A stretch of 64,000 nucleotides of DNA from Herbaspirillum rubrisubalbicans. Its GTDB lineage: Bacteria > Pseudomonadota > Gammaproteobacteria > Burkholderiales > Burkholderiaceae_D. The position numbers and the translations under genes were made by a program. A model generated the notes under the pieces. That model ran no database searches and was not told the origin of the DNA. It saw only the letters and a list, made by a program, of their open reading frames with translations. The stretch lies in assembly GCF_003719195.1 (NCBI RefSeq), contig NZ_CP024996.1:3100001-3164000 (forward strand), written 5' to 3'. Below, piece after piece: positions 18,648-27,459 of the stretch (the first letter of the stretch is position 1; each line of letters begins with the position of its first letter).

Positions 18648-20516
18648 ATGACGGCCAGCCAAGACGATATTTTCTCCCTGGAAAAATTCGAGTACCTCTG
18701 CTACGGACGCCAGCAGGAAGCGGCGGCGCGCGAACTGGTGCGGCTCTTGATGCTGATCGATCGCCACTACGGGCAACTGGCCGGCAATTTCTCGCTACAG
18801 GTCTCGCCCGCCGTCACCCAGGCCGAACTGGAACAGCACATGCTGACACGCATCACCAGTGCCATCTCGGCCCTGCTGTCGGACCCCAGCTTCCACATCA
18901 GCCCCAACGGTTTCGGCCAACTCATCAACTTCCAGCGCTGGCTGGCCGCCCTGTTCGGTGCCAGCCACTTCATCAATGCCGACCACATCCTGCGTTCGCT
19001 CAAGCTAGGCGGACCGCAAGCCGAAGTGTTCGAGGTCAAGCCGCTGGACCTGGTGAAATTCTGCCTGCTCTACTCCCCCGAATCCGAATTGCCGCTGGAC
19101 GTGGAAGCACTCTGGGCGCAGAACAAACCACTGGCCGCCGCCCTGTTCCTGGCGTTGATGTCGCCGCGCTTCCTCGGCACCCCCGCCGCCCACTCCAAGC
19201 GCGAGGCGCTGCTCAACTGGCTGCCCGACCGGCTGCAGGAACTGGATTCGCTGGAAGGCTTGCCGGTGGGAGTGCTGCACGACGTCTACATGCATTGCAG
19301 CTACGCCGACCTGCCGCAGCGTCACCGCATCAAGGGAGCCATCAACCAGTTGATCCTCAAGAAGCTGCAGGCCGATGGACTGGGCGACCTGCAACATGAA
19401 GGAAGCGGCCGGGTCGCTGGCAAACCGGTCATGCTGGTGTTGCTGGAATGGTTTTCCGGCGGCCATTCGATCTACCGCACGCATTCCAAGACCCTGGAGG
19501 CGGCACGCCGTCATTTCCATGTGGTGGCCATGGGCTACGCCGCCAATACCGATGAACTGGGGCGGGCCGTCTTCGATGAATTCATCACCCTGGACCACCC
19601 GGCCGACCTGCCAGGCTGCCTGCGCACCCTGCGCCAGACTGCCCTGACACGCCAGCCGCGGGTGTTCTACATGCCCAGCGTAGGCATGTTCCCCATCACC
19701 ATGTTTGCCGCCAATCTGCGGGTGGCGCCCTTGCAGGTCGCCGCACTCGGTCACCCGGCCACCACCTGCTCGCCGCGCATCGACTACATCAGTGTGGAAG
19801 AGGATTTCGTAGGCGACGCCGCCTGCTTCACCGAAGCACTGCTGCGCCTGCCGGCCGATGGCCAGCCCTATCGCCCCACCGCCATTCCCTTTGCCGTACC
19901 GCGCCTGGAACGGCGCGACCAGGCCGTGGTCAACGTCGCCATTGCCGCCACCACCATGAAGCTCAATCCGCGCTTCCTGGCGGCGTGCCAGAAGATCGTC
20001 GAACTGGCCGCGCAAGCGCCGCAGGGCGTCGCCCGGCAAGTGCAGCTGCATTTCCTGGTGGGCCAGGCCCAGGGGCTGCTGTATCCGCAGCTGCAACGCC
20101 TGATCCTGCGCTACGTGCCCAGCGCCCAGGTCTATGCGCACCAGCCTTACCAGCAATACCTGTCGCTGTTCAACCAGTGCGACATGTTCCTCTCACCGCT
20201 GCCCTTCGGCAATACCAATGGCATCATCGATGCCTTCACGGTGGGCTTGCCGGGCGTGTGCAAGACCGGGCCGGAAGTCTTCGAACACATCGACGAGGGG
20301 CTGTTCCGCCGCGTCGGTCTGCCCGACTGGACCATCGCGGCCACCCTGGACGACTACATCCTGGCAGCCGTGCGCATGGCCACCGACTATCCGACGCGCA
20401 GCGCTCTGTATGCGCAACTGGCCCAGCCGCAGGCCATGCAACGACTGTTCGAGGGAAGACCGGAAGCACTGGGCGATGCCCTGGCTGCGCTGTGTGCCGC
20501 AGAGCCGGCGCAGTAA
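18648..20516 (+). CDS. HMW1C-family protein N-glycosyltransferase (GT41)
   Basis: 622 aa, the size of the soluble cytoplasmic N-glucosyltransferases HMW1C / ApNGT (~620 aa), which use UDP-hexoses to modify Asn in Asn-X-Ser/Thr of adhesins. An N-terminal all-helical domain (1-~250) precedes a GT-B fold. Family marks are GGHSIYRTHSKTLEAAR, the donor-site segment PLPFGNTNGIIDAFTVGL, then GVCKTGPEVFEHIDEGLFRR. Weak Shine-Dalgarno. No two-partner adhesin or transporter (HMW1A/B) is adjacent, so the acceptor is unknown. An alternative name, SPINDLY/OGT-like transferase, is less likely since no TPR array is seen. Confidence 0.85.
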   Translation: MTASQDDIFSLEKFEYLCYGRQQEAAARELVRLLMLIDRHYGQLAGNFSLQVSPAVTQAELEQHMLTRITSAISALLSDPSFHISPNGFGQLINFQRWLAALFGASHFINADHILRSLKLGGPQAEVFEVKPLDLVKFCLLYSPESELPLDVEALWAQNKPLAAALFLALMSPRFLGTPAAHSKREALLNWLPDRLQELDSLEGLPVGVLHDVYMHCSYADLPQRHRIKGAINQLILKKLQADGLGDLQHEGSGRVAGKPVMLVLLEWFSGGHSIYRTHSKTLEAARRHFHVVAMGYAANTDELGRAVFDEFITLDHPADLPGCLRTLRQTALTRQPRVFYMPSVGMFPITMFAANLRVAPLQVAALGHPATTCSPRIDYISVEEDFVGDAACFTEALLRLPADGQPYRPTAIPFAVPRLERRDQAVVNVAIAATTMKLNPRFLAACQKIVELAAQAPQGVARQVQLHFLVGQAQGLLYPQLQRLILRYVPSAQVYAHQPYQQYLSLFNQCDMFLSPLPFGNTNGIIDAFTVGLPGVCKTGPEVFEHIDEGLFRRVGLPDWTIAATLDDYILAAVRMATDYPTRSALYAQLAQPQAMQRLFEGRPEALGDALAALCAAEPAQ

Positions 20517-20520
20517 GGCG

Positions 20521-20961
20521 TCAGGCGGCGATGATAGGAGCAGCCTGCTGCGGTGGCAGGGCCTCCAACGCCGGCAAACCCAACGCGTGGCGCCGTTGCT
20601 GGCATTCTGGATTGGGCTGGCCATCGGCCTCCCAGGGAGAAAACTCGCGACAGGGACTGGGCCGCCGATCGTAGATGCTGCAAGCCACGCCACGCTGACC
20701 AAGTTCGCCGATGAGCGCAATGCAGCGGCCATGGCCATGTTCTGTGCCCTTCATGCAGGCCAGGGTGTCATTGACCTTGCTGGTCAGCTCCACCGGCACC
20801 ATGCCGCCGAGTCCATCGCTGAGCTCGCCGCAATAGAAGGACACGCGGAAATGCGCGCAGCAGCCACCGCAGGCGGTACAGGGGTTGTCGGGGGCGTCGG
20901 CCATGTCGGTGAAGAGGCGGTCTTCATCGATGATCCAGTGGAGGGCGGTGATTTCAGGCAT
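20521..20961 (-). CDS. YkgJ-family cysteine-cluster protein
   Basis: 146 aa. Contains the CxxCxxCC signature at 28-35 (CTACGGCC) followed by further Cys residues (LACMKG, GRCIAL, VACSIYDRRPSPCREF, PECQQR), the pattern of the UPF0153/YkgJ zinc- or iron-binding family of unknown function. Start at 20961 is tentative: a later Met (MADAPDNPC) also gives a complete motif. Convergent with the glycosyltransferase gene, with only 4 bp between the stops. Confidence 0.8.
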   Translation of the reverse strand: MPEITALHWIIDEDRLFTDMADAPDNPCTACGGCCAHFRVSFYCGELSDGLGGMVPVELTSKVNDTLACMKGTEHGHGRCIALIGELGQRGVACSIYDRRPSPCREFSPWEADGQPNPECQQRRHALGLPALEALPPQQAAPIIAA

Positions 20962-21029
20962 GAGGAAGCGAAGGCTATACGTCGAACGGATTCAAATGAC
21001 TTGCACCTGCTACGAAGATACGGCGGCAT

Positions 21030-21323
21030 TCAGTCCTCAACCGGAGGCCACTGTTGCGCGCCATGCAGCAGACGCATCACCTCAATGACCCGTTGACGTG
21101 GCCGGTAACGATAAACGGCAATAAAGGGCGTGCCACCGATGACCAGCTCACGCGTGCCGTGGATCCGTCCCGCTCGCCCCAACAGGGGATGAGCAACCAG
21201 ATGCAGGAGCTGATCCTCAATTTTGTCACCCTGATCAATCGCAGCGCGCAGGCTATGCTGCGCGATGTAATCGATCAATGCATCGCGATCATGCAGCGCC
21301 GTGGGAAGCCAGCGCAGGATCAA
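21030..21323 (-). CDS. ParE/RelE-superfamily toxin
   Basis: 97 aa. Typical ParE layout: LRWLPTALHDRDALIDYIAQHS at the N-terminus, then KIEDQLLHLVAHPLLGRAGR, the conserved GTRELVI strand, PFIAVYRYRPRQRVIEVMRLLHGAQQWP. ParE toxins poison DNA gyrase and RelE toxins cleave mRNA; sequence alone favours the ParE side. The start codon overlaps the antitoxin stop by 4 nt, so the toxin is translationally coupled behind the antitoxin. Confidence 0.88.
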   Translation of the reverse strand: MILRWLPTALHDRDALIDYIAQHSLRAAIDQGDKIEDQLLHLVAHPLLGRAGRIHGTRELVIGGTPFIAVYRYRPRQRVIEVMRLLHGAQQWPPVED

Positions 21324-21811
21324 TCACTTCCCCTCTTCATCTGCTTCAACAGCTTGGCCCGTTTCTTGGCCCAGCTTGCCTGCGCTTGCTCCTGCGTGAC
21401 CCACTGCGTGGCGGGATCATCGGCTTGTGTCAATGCCTGCTCTACTTGCGAGCGAAACCAGCGGTCGTGCTCGACGGCTTCATGGGCATTCTTCATGGCC
21501 ACAGCCCGATCAGGCCGGGTCCGTGCCAAGGGCTTGAGTTCGGGGTTCCAATTGGAAATATCAAACGTACCTACCATCAAGCCAAGCTTGCGCAACAAGG
21601 TAATTGCCGGAAGCGGATTGGGAAAAGTACGTGGCTCATCGCTGCGCGCATGGGACAGCACGGCTTGGCCGTTATTCTTGGTGGTGATCTGGACATAGAA
21701 ACCACCGCCTTCGGCCCGCAACTTGACGGCAGCCACACCACCTGCCTCGGTCGCAGTACGCAACTGCTCAAGAGTCCAGCTTTGCATGAAGCCACCCCGC
21801 GAGGAAGTCAT
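21320..21811 (-). CDS. Two-part antitoxin: ParC-like N-domain fused to PaaA-like C-domain
   Basis: 163 aa. The N-terminal ~85 residues (MQSWTLEQLRTATEAGGV... GGGFYVQITTKNNGQAVL ... RTFPNPLPAITLLRKLG) resemble partition-associated ParC-like domains. The C-terminal ~60 residues (AVEHDRWFRSQVEQAL ... EQAQASWAKKRAKLLKQ) resemble PaaA2/stability-determinant antitoxins that wrap ParE. Start may be Met1 at 21811 or Met9 (MQSWTLEQ). Just upstream lies an 11-bp inverted repeat that fits an autoregulated promoter. The domain names are from memory of the families and should be treated as tentative; the antitoxin role is firm from operon position. Confidence 0.7.
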   Translation of the reverse strand: MTSSRGGFMQSWTLEQLRTATEAGGVAAVKLRAEGGGFYVQITTKNNGQAVLSHARSDEPRTFPNPLPAITLLRKLGLMVGTFDISNWNPELKPLARTRPDRAVAMKNAHEAVEHDRWFRSQVEQALTQADDPATQWVTQEQAQASWAKKRAKLLKQMKRGSD

Positions 21812-21819
21812 TAATGATT

Positions 21820-21857
21820 AAGAGTCTGCAAGTTTAATATAAAACATGCAGACTCTT
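21820..21857 (-). promoter_or_regulatory. Inverted-repeat operator of the toxin-antitoxin operon
   Basis: AAGAGTCTGCA (21820-21830) and TGCAGACTCTT (21847-21857), perfect 11-bp arms around an AT-rich 16-bp spacer that on the minus strand contains a TATATT -10-like box. It lies 9 bp before the antitoxin start. Confidence 0.65.
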
Positions 21858-21912
21858 CAACAATGATCTCAGCTCAGCGACTCGGTGCTTGTTGTAGGTG
21901 GTTGCAGGTGGT

Positions 21913-22929
21913 TCAACTCCCCTTGCGCTCCTTGAACGCCGGCACGAACATCTCATTCCACACCGCCGGCTTGGTCTTGATGGTGCCGGCTTTGCTCATG
22001 AAGACCACGTACTGCATGATGTCCACCGGGGTAGTCGAAAACTCGGTACCAGGGTCAGCCAGCATCTGCTCCACTTCTTCCTGCGGCAACTTCAGCTTGG
22101 ACACGCGCAGGAATATCTCGGCGGCGCCCTTGCGGTTCTTGGCGATGTAGGCGTTGGCTTCTTCCTGCGCGGCCATGACGGCCTGGGTCAGCTTGGGGTT
22201 CTTGTCGGTGAAGGACTTGAGCGCAAAGACCACGTCGATGGTGATGTGGCCCAGCACGTCCGTGGAGTTCAGCACGCGGGTGATGCCGGGCGCCTTGGCT
22301 TCCTGGTAGGAGAACGGCGGCGAGGTGAAGTGGGCAGTGATCTCGGTCTTGCCCGAGACCAGCGAGGCCATCGCTTCCGGGTGCGACAGGCTCACCGTCA
22401 AGGGGTCCAGCTTGGCGTAGTTCTCGATGCCGAAGGTCTTGGCGGCCGCCATCTGCAACAGCACCGCCGACAGCGAAGTCTTGATGCCGGGGATGGCGAT
22501 CTTGTCCTTGGGCGTGAAATCCTTGAGCGACTTGACGTTGGGGTTATTGGTGTTGAGCCACAAGGGCGAGGTCGACAGCGCGCCCAGCCCCACCACTTCC
22601 GAACGCGGGATGCCGTGCGCCTTGGACCACAGCGTCACGAAGCCTGGCGCGCCGGTACCGGCGATATCCAGATTGCCGGCCAGCATGGCGTCATTGATGA
22701 CGTTGCCACCATCAAGCAGCACCCACTTGGTTTTCACATCGCCCAGGCCCATCGCCTTGGCGTGCTTCTCCACCAGGCCCTGGTCGCGCATCACCATCAG
22801 CGGCAGGTACAGCAGGCCATAGCCGTGCGAGATGCGTACTTCCTGGGCTTCGGCGCGGGCGGCACCGGAGGCGCCGGACAACGCCAGGGCGCTGGCGATC
22901 ATGAGGCTGGTAAAGCTACGTCGTTTCAT
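21913..22929 (-). CDS. NitT/TauT-type ABC importer, periplasmic binding protein
   Basis: 338 aa with Sec signal peptide (MKRRSFTSLMIASALALSG, cleavage near ARA-EA). The body is an SsuA/TauA/NrtA-like fold: VRISHGYGLLYLPLMVMRDQGLVEKHA, LLDGGNVINDAMLAGNLDIAGTG and LTVSLSHPEAMASLVSG. These bind nitrate, sulfonates, taurine, thiamine precursors or aromatics; the ligand is not deducible. Last gene of an ATPase-permease-binding-protein operon, 61 bp after the permease. Confidence 0.87.
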   Translation of the reverse strand: MKRRSFTSLMIASALALSGASGAARAEAQEVRISHGYGLLYLPLMVMRDQGLVEKHAKAMGLGDVKTKWVLLDGGNVINDAMLAGNLDIAGTGAPGFVTLWSKAHGIPRSEVVGLGALSTSPLWLNTNNPNVKSLKDFTPKDKIAIPGIKTSLSAVLLQMAAAKTFGIENYAKLDPLTVSLSHPEAMASLVSGKTEITAHFTSPPFSYQEAKAPGITRVLNSTDVLGHITIDVVFALKSFTDKNPKLTQAVMAAQEEANAYIAKNRKGAAEIFLRVSKLKLPQEEVEQMLADPGTEFSTTPVDIMQYVVFMSKAGTIKTKPAVWNEMFVPAFKERKGS

Positions 22930-22990
22930 ATTGGTCTCCTGAAGGTCGTCAGTTTATAAGTTTGTAGGGAGTCGCAAGGTCAAGCATCCA

Positions 22991-23860
22991 TCAGTGCTGC
23001 ATCCCCCAGCGACGGATGGTGCGTTTTTCGATCTGGGCAAAGATCAGGTTCTCCACCACCAGGCCGATGATGATGACGAAGAACAGGCCAGAGAACACAT
23101 TGGCCGTTTCCAGCTGGTTACGGTTTTCGAAGATGTACCAGCCCAGGCCGCCGGCGCCGGAAGACACGCCAAAGACCAGTTCGGCGGCGATCAAGGTACG
23201 CCAGGCAAAGGCCCAGCCCACCTTGAGACCCGTGAGGATGCTCGGGAAGGCAGCGGGAATGAGGATGGATTTCACCAGCGAGAAGCGGCGCAATCCATAG
23301 TTCTGGCCCACCATGCGCAAGGTATTGGAGACCGCACGGAAGCCGCCATGGGTATTCAAGGCCACCGCCCACAGCACCGAGTGCACCAGCACGAAGATGA
23401 TGCTGCCGGTGCCCAGGCCGAACCAGATCAGTGCCAGCGGCAAGAGCGCAATGGCCGGCAGCGGGTTGAACATGGAGGTCAGGGTTTCCAGCAAGTCGTT
23501 GCCGATGCGCGAACTGATGGCCACCGTGGTCAGCAAGCCGGCCAACAGGATGCCCAGGCCATAGCCCACCAGCAGGGTCTGCATCGACACGGCGGCGCGT
23601 TGCAGCAGTACGCCGCTGCCGATGCCGGAGAGGAAGGCTTGCACCGTTTCGCTGAAGCTGGGGAACAGCAAAGCATTGTCCAGCCAGCGGCCATAGACTT
23701 CCCAGATCGCCGCCAGTACCAGCAGGATCACGGTCTTGCGCAGCCAGCCCAGGCGATAGAGCGATTCAAAGGCCGACAGCGGGCGCTGGACTTCGGCGGT
23801 GGCATGGGGATTGGGGTCCACCAGGATTTCCGGGCGGACAAAGGGCAGATTGGTTTGCAT
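22991..23860 (-). CDS. NitT/TauT-type ABC importer, permease
   Basis: 289 aa inner-membrane subunit with about six membrane segments (first near LRKTVILLVLAAIWEVYG). The ATPase-contacting EAA-like loop is visible as SILIPAAFPSILTGLKVGWAFAWR split around residues 205-228. It forms the channel with the upstream ATPase and downstream binding protein. 21-bp gap from the ATPase gene supports co-transcription. Confidence 0.88.
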   Translation of the reverse strand: MQTNLPFVRPEILVDPNPHATAEVQRPLSAFESLYRLGWLRKTVILLVLAAIWEVYGRWLDNALLFPSFSETVQAFLSGIGSGVLLQRAAVSMQTLLVGYGLGILLAGLLTTVAISSRIGNDLLETLTSMFNPLPAIALLPLALIWFGLGTGSIIFVLVHSVLWAVALNTHGGFRAVSNTLRMVGQNYGLRRFSLVKSILIPAAFPSILTGLKVGWAFAWRTLIAAELVFGVSSGAGGLGWYIFENRNQLETANVFSGLFFVIIIGLVVENLIFAQIEKRTIRRWGMQH

Positions 23861-23881
23861 GTGAAAGTCTCCGGCGCGAAA

Positions 23882-24673
23882 TCAGTGGTGGGCGAACAGC
23901 ATGTCGTTGATGCGGGTTTCCAGCTCGGCCTGGGCGGCCGTGCCAAGCTGGCTCGGATCAATGCTGTTGAGTTCGGCGCGGACCTGGCCCGGATGGGGCG
24001 TCAGGAGCAGGATGCGGGTGCCGACCCGGATGGCTTCCTCGATCGAGTGGGTCACGAAGAGGACCGTGAATTGGGTGTCATCCCACAGGCGCAGCAGTTC
24101 GTCCTGCATCTTGCGACGGGTCAGTGCATCCAGCGCGGCGAAGGGTTCATCCATCAGCAGTACATCGGGCTCCATGGCCATGCCACGGGCAATCGAGACG
24201 CGCTGCTTCATGCCGCCGGAGAGCATGTGCGGATAACTGTCGATGAACTTGGCCAGGCCGACCTTGCCGATGTAGTACTCGGCGCGCTCGGCGGCGGCAC
24301 GGCCGTGCAGGCGGCCACTGGCGTGCAGGGCGAATTCGACGTTCTGGCGCACGGTCTTCCAGGGCAGCAACTGGTCGAACTCCTGGAACACCATCATGCG
24401 GTCCGGGCCCGGTTCATGCACTTCCCGTCCCTTCAAGCGGATCGCCCCGGAGGTCGGTTGCAGGTAGCCGCCGATGGCCTTCAAGAGCGTAGATTTGCCG
24501 CATCCCGAGGGGCCCAGCAAGATGTAGCGGTCGCCCGGATGGACGTTGAAACTCACGCTCTGGGTGGCCGTCACCAGCGAATCGCTGGTCTTGTATTGCA
24601 GGGTGACACGGTCGATTTCCAGCAATGGACGTGACGGGTCGATGGCCGATGTGCCAGGGGCATGGTCGCTCAT
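23882..24673 (-). CDS. NitT/TauT-type ABC importer, ATPase
   Basis: 263 aa. Walker A GPSGCGKST, Q-loop FQEFDQLLPW, signature LSGGMKQR, Walker B VLLMDEPFAALD, switch His in THSIEEA. The open frame continues far upstream, but ATG 24673 with GGAG before it yields the family-length protein MSDHAPGTSAID. First gene of the importer operon; divergent from the response regulator across 180 bp. Confidence 0.93.
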   Translation of the reverse strand: MSDHAPGTSAIDPSRPLLEIDRVTLQYKTSDSLVTATQSVSFNVHPGDRYILLGPSGCGKSTLLKAIGGYLQPTSGAIRLKGREVHEPGPDRMMVFQEFDQLLPWKTVRQNVEFALHASGRLHGRAAAERAEYYIGKVGLAKFIDSYPHMLSGGMKQRVSIARGMAMEPDVLLMDEPFAALDALTRRKMQDELLRLWDDTQFTVLFVTHSIEEAIRVGTRILLLTPHPGQVRAELNSIDPSQLGTAAQAELETRINDMLFAHH

Positions 24674-24853
24674 GCAAGTCTCCAAATGATTTATAGGATT
24701 TTTTATACTGACGGCGATGCTAGGCCGCGAAGCTGTAACCAATCTGACTAAATCCTGACGGCCATGGTGGTGGGATGCCGGTTCGGGCATACAATGGCGC
24801 CCTGCCCAAGCAACGCCCAACAGTTGCGGCATCGTCAAATACTGGAGACCCCC

Positions 24854-25576
24854 ATGCGCATCCTGCTGGTCGAAGACACCGCCGACGTGGCCGAGGCCAT
24901 CGTTTCCCATCTCACCCGCATCGGTCATACCGTGGAATGGGAAAGCCACGGCGCCCATGCCAGTGGCCGCCTGGGCGAAGCCTTCGACCTGCTGATCCTG
25001 GACGTGATGCTGCCGCATACCGATGGCTTTGGCTTGCTGCAACAGTTGCGCGCCCGGGGCCAGCACACGCCCGTGCTGATGCTGACCGCCTGCGGCGAGA
25101 TTGAAGAGCGGGTACGCGCACTCGACCTGGGCGCCGACGATTACCTGGTCAAGCCGTTCGATTTCCGTGAGCTGGAGGCGCGCATCCGCGTGCTGTTGCG
25201 CCGTAGCGGCGGGGAATCGACCAACCTGCTGCACTGTGCCAACCTGTGCATCGACCGCAAGAGCCGCACCGCCACGCTGGACGGCCAACCCATTGAATTG
25301 ACCCGGCGCGAGGTGACTCTGCTGGAAATCATCGCGGCCCGGCCGGGGCGCATCTTCAACAAGGATGAGTTGATGGACCGGCTCTTCACGGTCGATGACA
25401 CGCCCAACGCCAACACCGTCGAGCAATACGTGGCGCGCCTGCGCAAGAAGCTGGCCGGGGCGGGTTTCGAGATCCGCACCCTGCGCGGCCTGGGTTACCA
25501 GTTGGTGCTACAGCAGGCTGCCGCTGAAGTGGCGCTGGTGGCCCCGGCGGGCCTGAATTCAGGCGCGCGGTCCTGA
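24854..25576 (+). CDS. OmpR-family response regulator, TctD-like
   Basis: 240 aa. Receiver domain with acidic pocket Glu7/Asp8, phospho-acceptor Asp50 (LLILDVMLP) and Lys in YLVKPFD; winged-helix DNA-binding domain from about 125 (ELTRREVTLLEIIAARPGRIFNKDELMDR in parts). Followed by the cognate kinase with TGATG overlap. The pair resembles TctD/TctE, which control tricarboxylate transport in enterobacteria. Being divergent from the ABC importer, it may control that operon; this is inference. Confidence 0.9.
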   Translation: MRILLVEDTADVAEAIVSHLTRIGHTVEWESHGAHASGRLGEAFDLLILDVMLPHTDGFGLLQQLRARGQHTPVLMLTACGEIEERVRALDLGADDYLVKPFDFRELEARIRVLLRRSGGESTNLLHCANLCIDRKSRTATLDGQPIELTRREVTLLEIIAARPGRIFNKDELMDRLFTVDDTPNANTVEQYVARLRKKLAGAGFEIRTLRGLGYQLVLQQAAAEVALVAPAGLNSGARS

Positions 25577-26973
25577 TGCACGACCGTCCCCAGCAGGTGC
25601 TCGCCGGGCCTTCGCTCTATACCCGGCTGGTGGTGCGGGTGGGCGCAGTGCTGCTGGTGAGTGCCGCGGCCCTGCTGATCGCCATCTGGATTTCCACCCA
25701 ACTGGCGGCGCGCCAGGCCTATGACCGCATCCTGGCCGGCAGCGCCCTGCAGATCGCCGAGAATACCTGGTACGACCATGGCGAAGTCAACGTCGATGTG
25801 CCACTGGCGGCGCTGTCGATGCTGGGCACCGGCGACCATGCGATCTATGTGGTATTCGACCCGCGCGGCCGGGTGATTGCGGGCGATGCCGAATTCCGGC
25901 CCGAGATTCCCTGGAGCGAGCTGGAGCAAGGCCCGTTGCTGCGCGATGGTCAATACCTGGGTACGCCCGTGCGCATGGCCATCATCGGCCGCCGTATGCC
26001 GGTCAACAGTCCCCATCCCTGGGCCGTGATCGTGCTGGCGCAGACCAACAATGCCCGCATGTCCTTTGCCCAGAGCCTGGGCAGCAAGGCGCTGATGGTG
26101 ATCGTGGCCATGAGCGTGCTCACCTTGGTGGCAGCAATGTTCACCTTGTACCAGGCACTGGCGCCCTTGAAGCGTATCGAGGCGGCCATCCGCGAACGCG
26201 ACCTGAACGATCTTTCACCTCTGTCCTTAACCGTGCCCGCCGAGACCCATGCCCTGGTGTCGGCCATCAATGCCTTCATGCAGCGCCTGGAAGTGCATCG
26301 CGCCACCATGCGCCGCGTCATCGGTGACGCTGCCCACCAGTTGCGCACGCCGGTGACGGCGCTGGTGGCGCAGATGGAACTGCTGGCCAATGAAAGCAAT
26401 GAAGACAAGCGCCAGCGCCACCTGGCCCTGTTGCGCGAACGTACCGGCAACCTGGGCGCGCTGGTCAATCAGCTCATCAATCATGCGATGGTCCAGCATC
26501 GCAATGACAGCAGCCTGCAAGCCCCCATCGACTTGGGCGAGCTGGTGCGCTCGCAGATGACCGAGGTACTGTCCAATCGCAGTCGCACCCCGCACGACCT
26601 GGCGCTGGACGTGCCGCCCCTGCCCTGCCTGATCCGGGGCGACACCATCGCGCTGGGCGAAGCGATCAAGAACATCCTCGACAATGCCCTGCAATACGGC
26701 GCACCGGGCTTGCTGCAGGTCAGGCTGGACAGCGATGGCCAGCGCCACCAACTGCGTTTCATCGATGATGGACCGGGCATTGCGGCCAAGGATTGGGAGC
26801 GACTGCGCAAGCCCTTCGCTCCCCGCAGCGAAAACCGCATGGGCGCCAGCCTGGGGCTGTCCATCGTCGAAGAGGTGATGCGCGCCCATGGCGCCGAGAT
26901 GCGCTTTGCCTATCTGCCCAACGGGTATTTCTCGGTCGTGCTGGACTTTCCTGCCTGGCAGGAAGCGGTCTGA
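25576..26973 (+). CDS. Sensor histidine kinase, TctE-like
   Basis: 465 aa. Two membrane segments (about 19-42 and 171-194) flank a periplasmic sensor region of the 2CSK_N type. HAMP-like linker, then dimerisation domain with His254 (DAAHQLRTPVT), N-box NILDNALQYG and G-box SLGLSIVEEVM. Start codon overlaps the regulator stop by 1 nt. Shared operon with the TctD-like regulator; stimulus unknown, possibly an organic acid by family analogy. Confidence 0.9.
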   Translation: MHDRPQQVLAGPSLYTRLVVRVGAVLLVSAAALLIAIWISTQLAARQAYDRILAGSALQIAENTWYDHGEVNVDVPLAALSMLGTGDHAIYVVFDPRGRVIAGDAEFRPEIPWSELEQGPLLRDGQYLGTPVRMAIIGRRMPVNSPHPWAVIVLAQTNNARMSFAQSLGSKALMVIVAMSVLTLVAAMFTLYQALAPLKRIEAAIRERDLNDLSPLSLTVPAETHALVSAINAFMQRLEVHRATMRRVIGDAAHQLRTPVTALVAQMELLANESNEDKRQRHLALLRERTGNLGALVNQLINHAMVQHRNDSSLQAPIDLGELVRSQMTEVLSNRSRTPHDLALDVPPLPCLIRGDTIALGEAIKNILDNALQYGAPGLLQVRLDSDGQRHQLRFIDDGPGIAAKDWERLRKPFAPRSENRMGASLGLSIVEEVMRAHGAEMRFAYLPNGYFSVVLDFPAWQEAV

Positions 26974-26985
26974 TTCAGCAGCAGC

Positions 26986-27426
26986 TTACTTCCATTCCAG
27001 GATGGCATTGCGGCGATCCAGCCAATGCACCTTCACGCCACTCGGCGCCACCTTGCGGCCGGCACAGGCACTGGCGGCCAGCGCAAACGGGGCGTCATAG
27101 TAGCGCCCGCTGGCCGAGGAACGCAGCGCGGTCTGCGGCGCATTGCGAGCGATCCAGTCAGCCGCGTTGGTGCGCAGGAAGATCATGCAGGCGCCGCCGC
27201 TGGTCTCGGCCACCTGACAAGTGCAGCTATTGCCGGAGGTGGTGATGGGTTCGCTCAGGGGCGCATTGCGGTTCAGTACATCCGGCACCGGAACGGGAAC
27301 CGGGACCGGAACAGGTAGCGCCTGTTGCGGCCCATAGTGCCCACCCAGGTCGCGCGTGGTGACCTGGGCCGTGGCCGGCCATATCGATGCGCACAAGAGC
27401 AGCGCGAGAAGCTGGGTCGGTTTCAT
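26986..27426 (-). CDS. Small secreted protein with Val-Pro repeat
   Basis: 146 aa, not recognised. Signal peptide at 1-20 (LLALLLCASIWPATAQ). A short VPVPVPVPVPD tract around 38-48 is encoded by a degenerate 6-bp repeat. The mature part has four Cys (NSCTCQV, GGACMIF, SACAGRK) that could make disulfides in the periplasm. It is convergent with the kinase gene (13-bp gap) and 33 bp downstream of the methyltransferase gene on the same strand. Confidence 0.65.
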   Translation of the reverse strand: MKPTQLLALLLCASIWPATAQVTTRDLGGHYGPQQALPVPVPVPVPVPDVLNRNAPLSEPITTSGNSCTCQVAETSGGACMIFLRTNAADWIARNAPQTALRSSASGRYYDAPFALAASACAGRKVAPSGVKVHWLDRRNAILEWK

Positions 27427-27459
27427 GGGATGCGCCTTTCTGCCCGGTTGTGAGGGGAC

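Noticed and set aside
18648..20516. TPR-type O-GlcNAc transferase
   Set aside because: No TPR array; length and C-terminal motifs match HMW1C instead.
22994..24634. Long plus-strand frame over the ABC importer genes
   Set aside because: Shadow of permease and ATPase genes; the minus-strand genes have full motifs.
24674..25426. Extended start of the ABC ATPase (frame open to 25426)
   Set aside because: Upstream part is antisense to the response regulator; the ATG at 24673 has a Shine-Dalgarno and gives normal family length.
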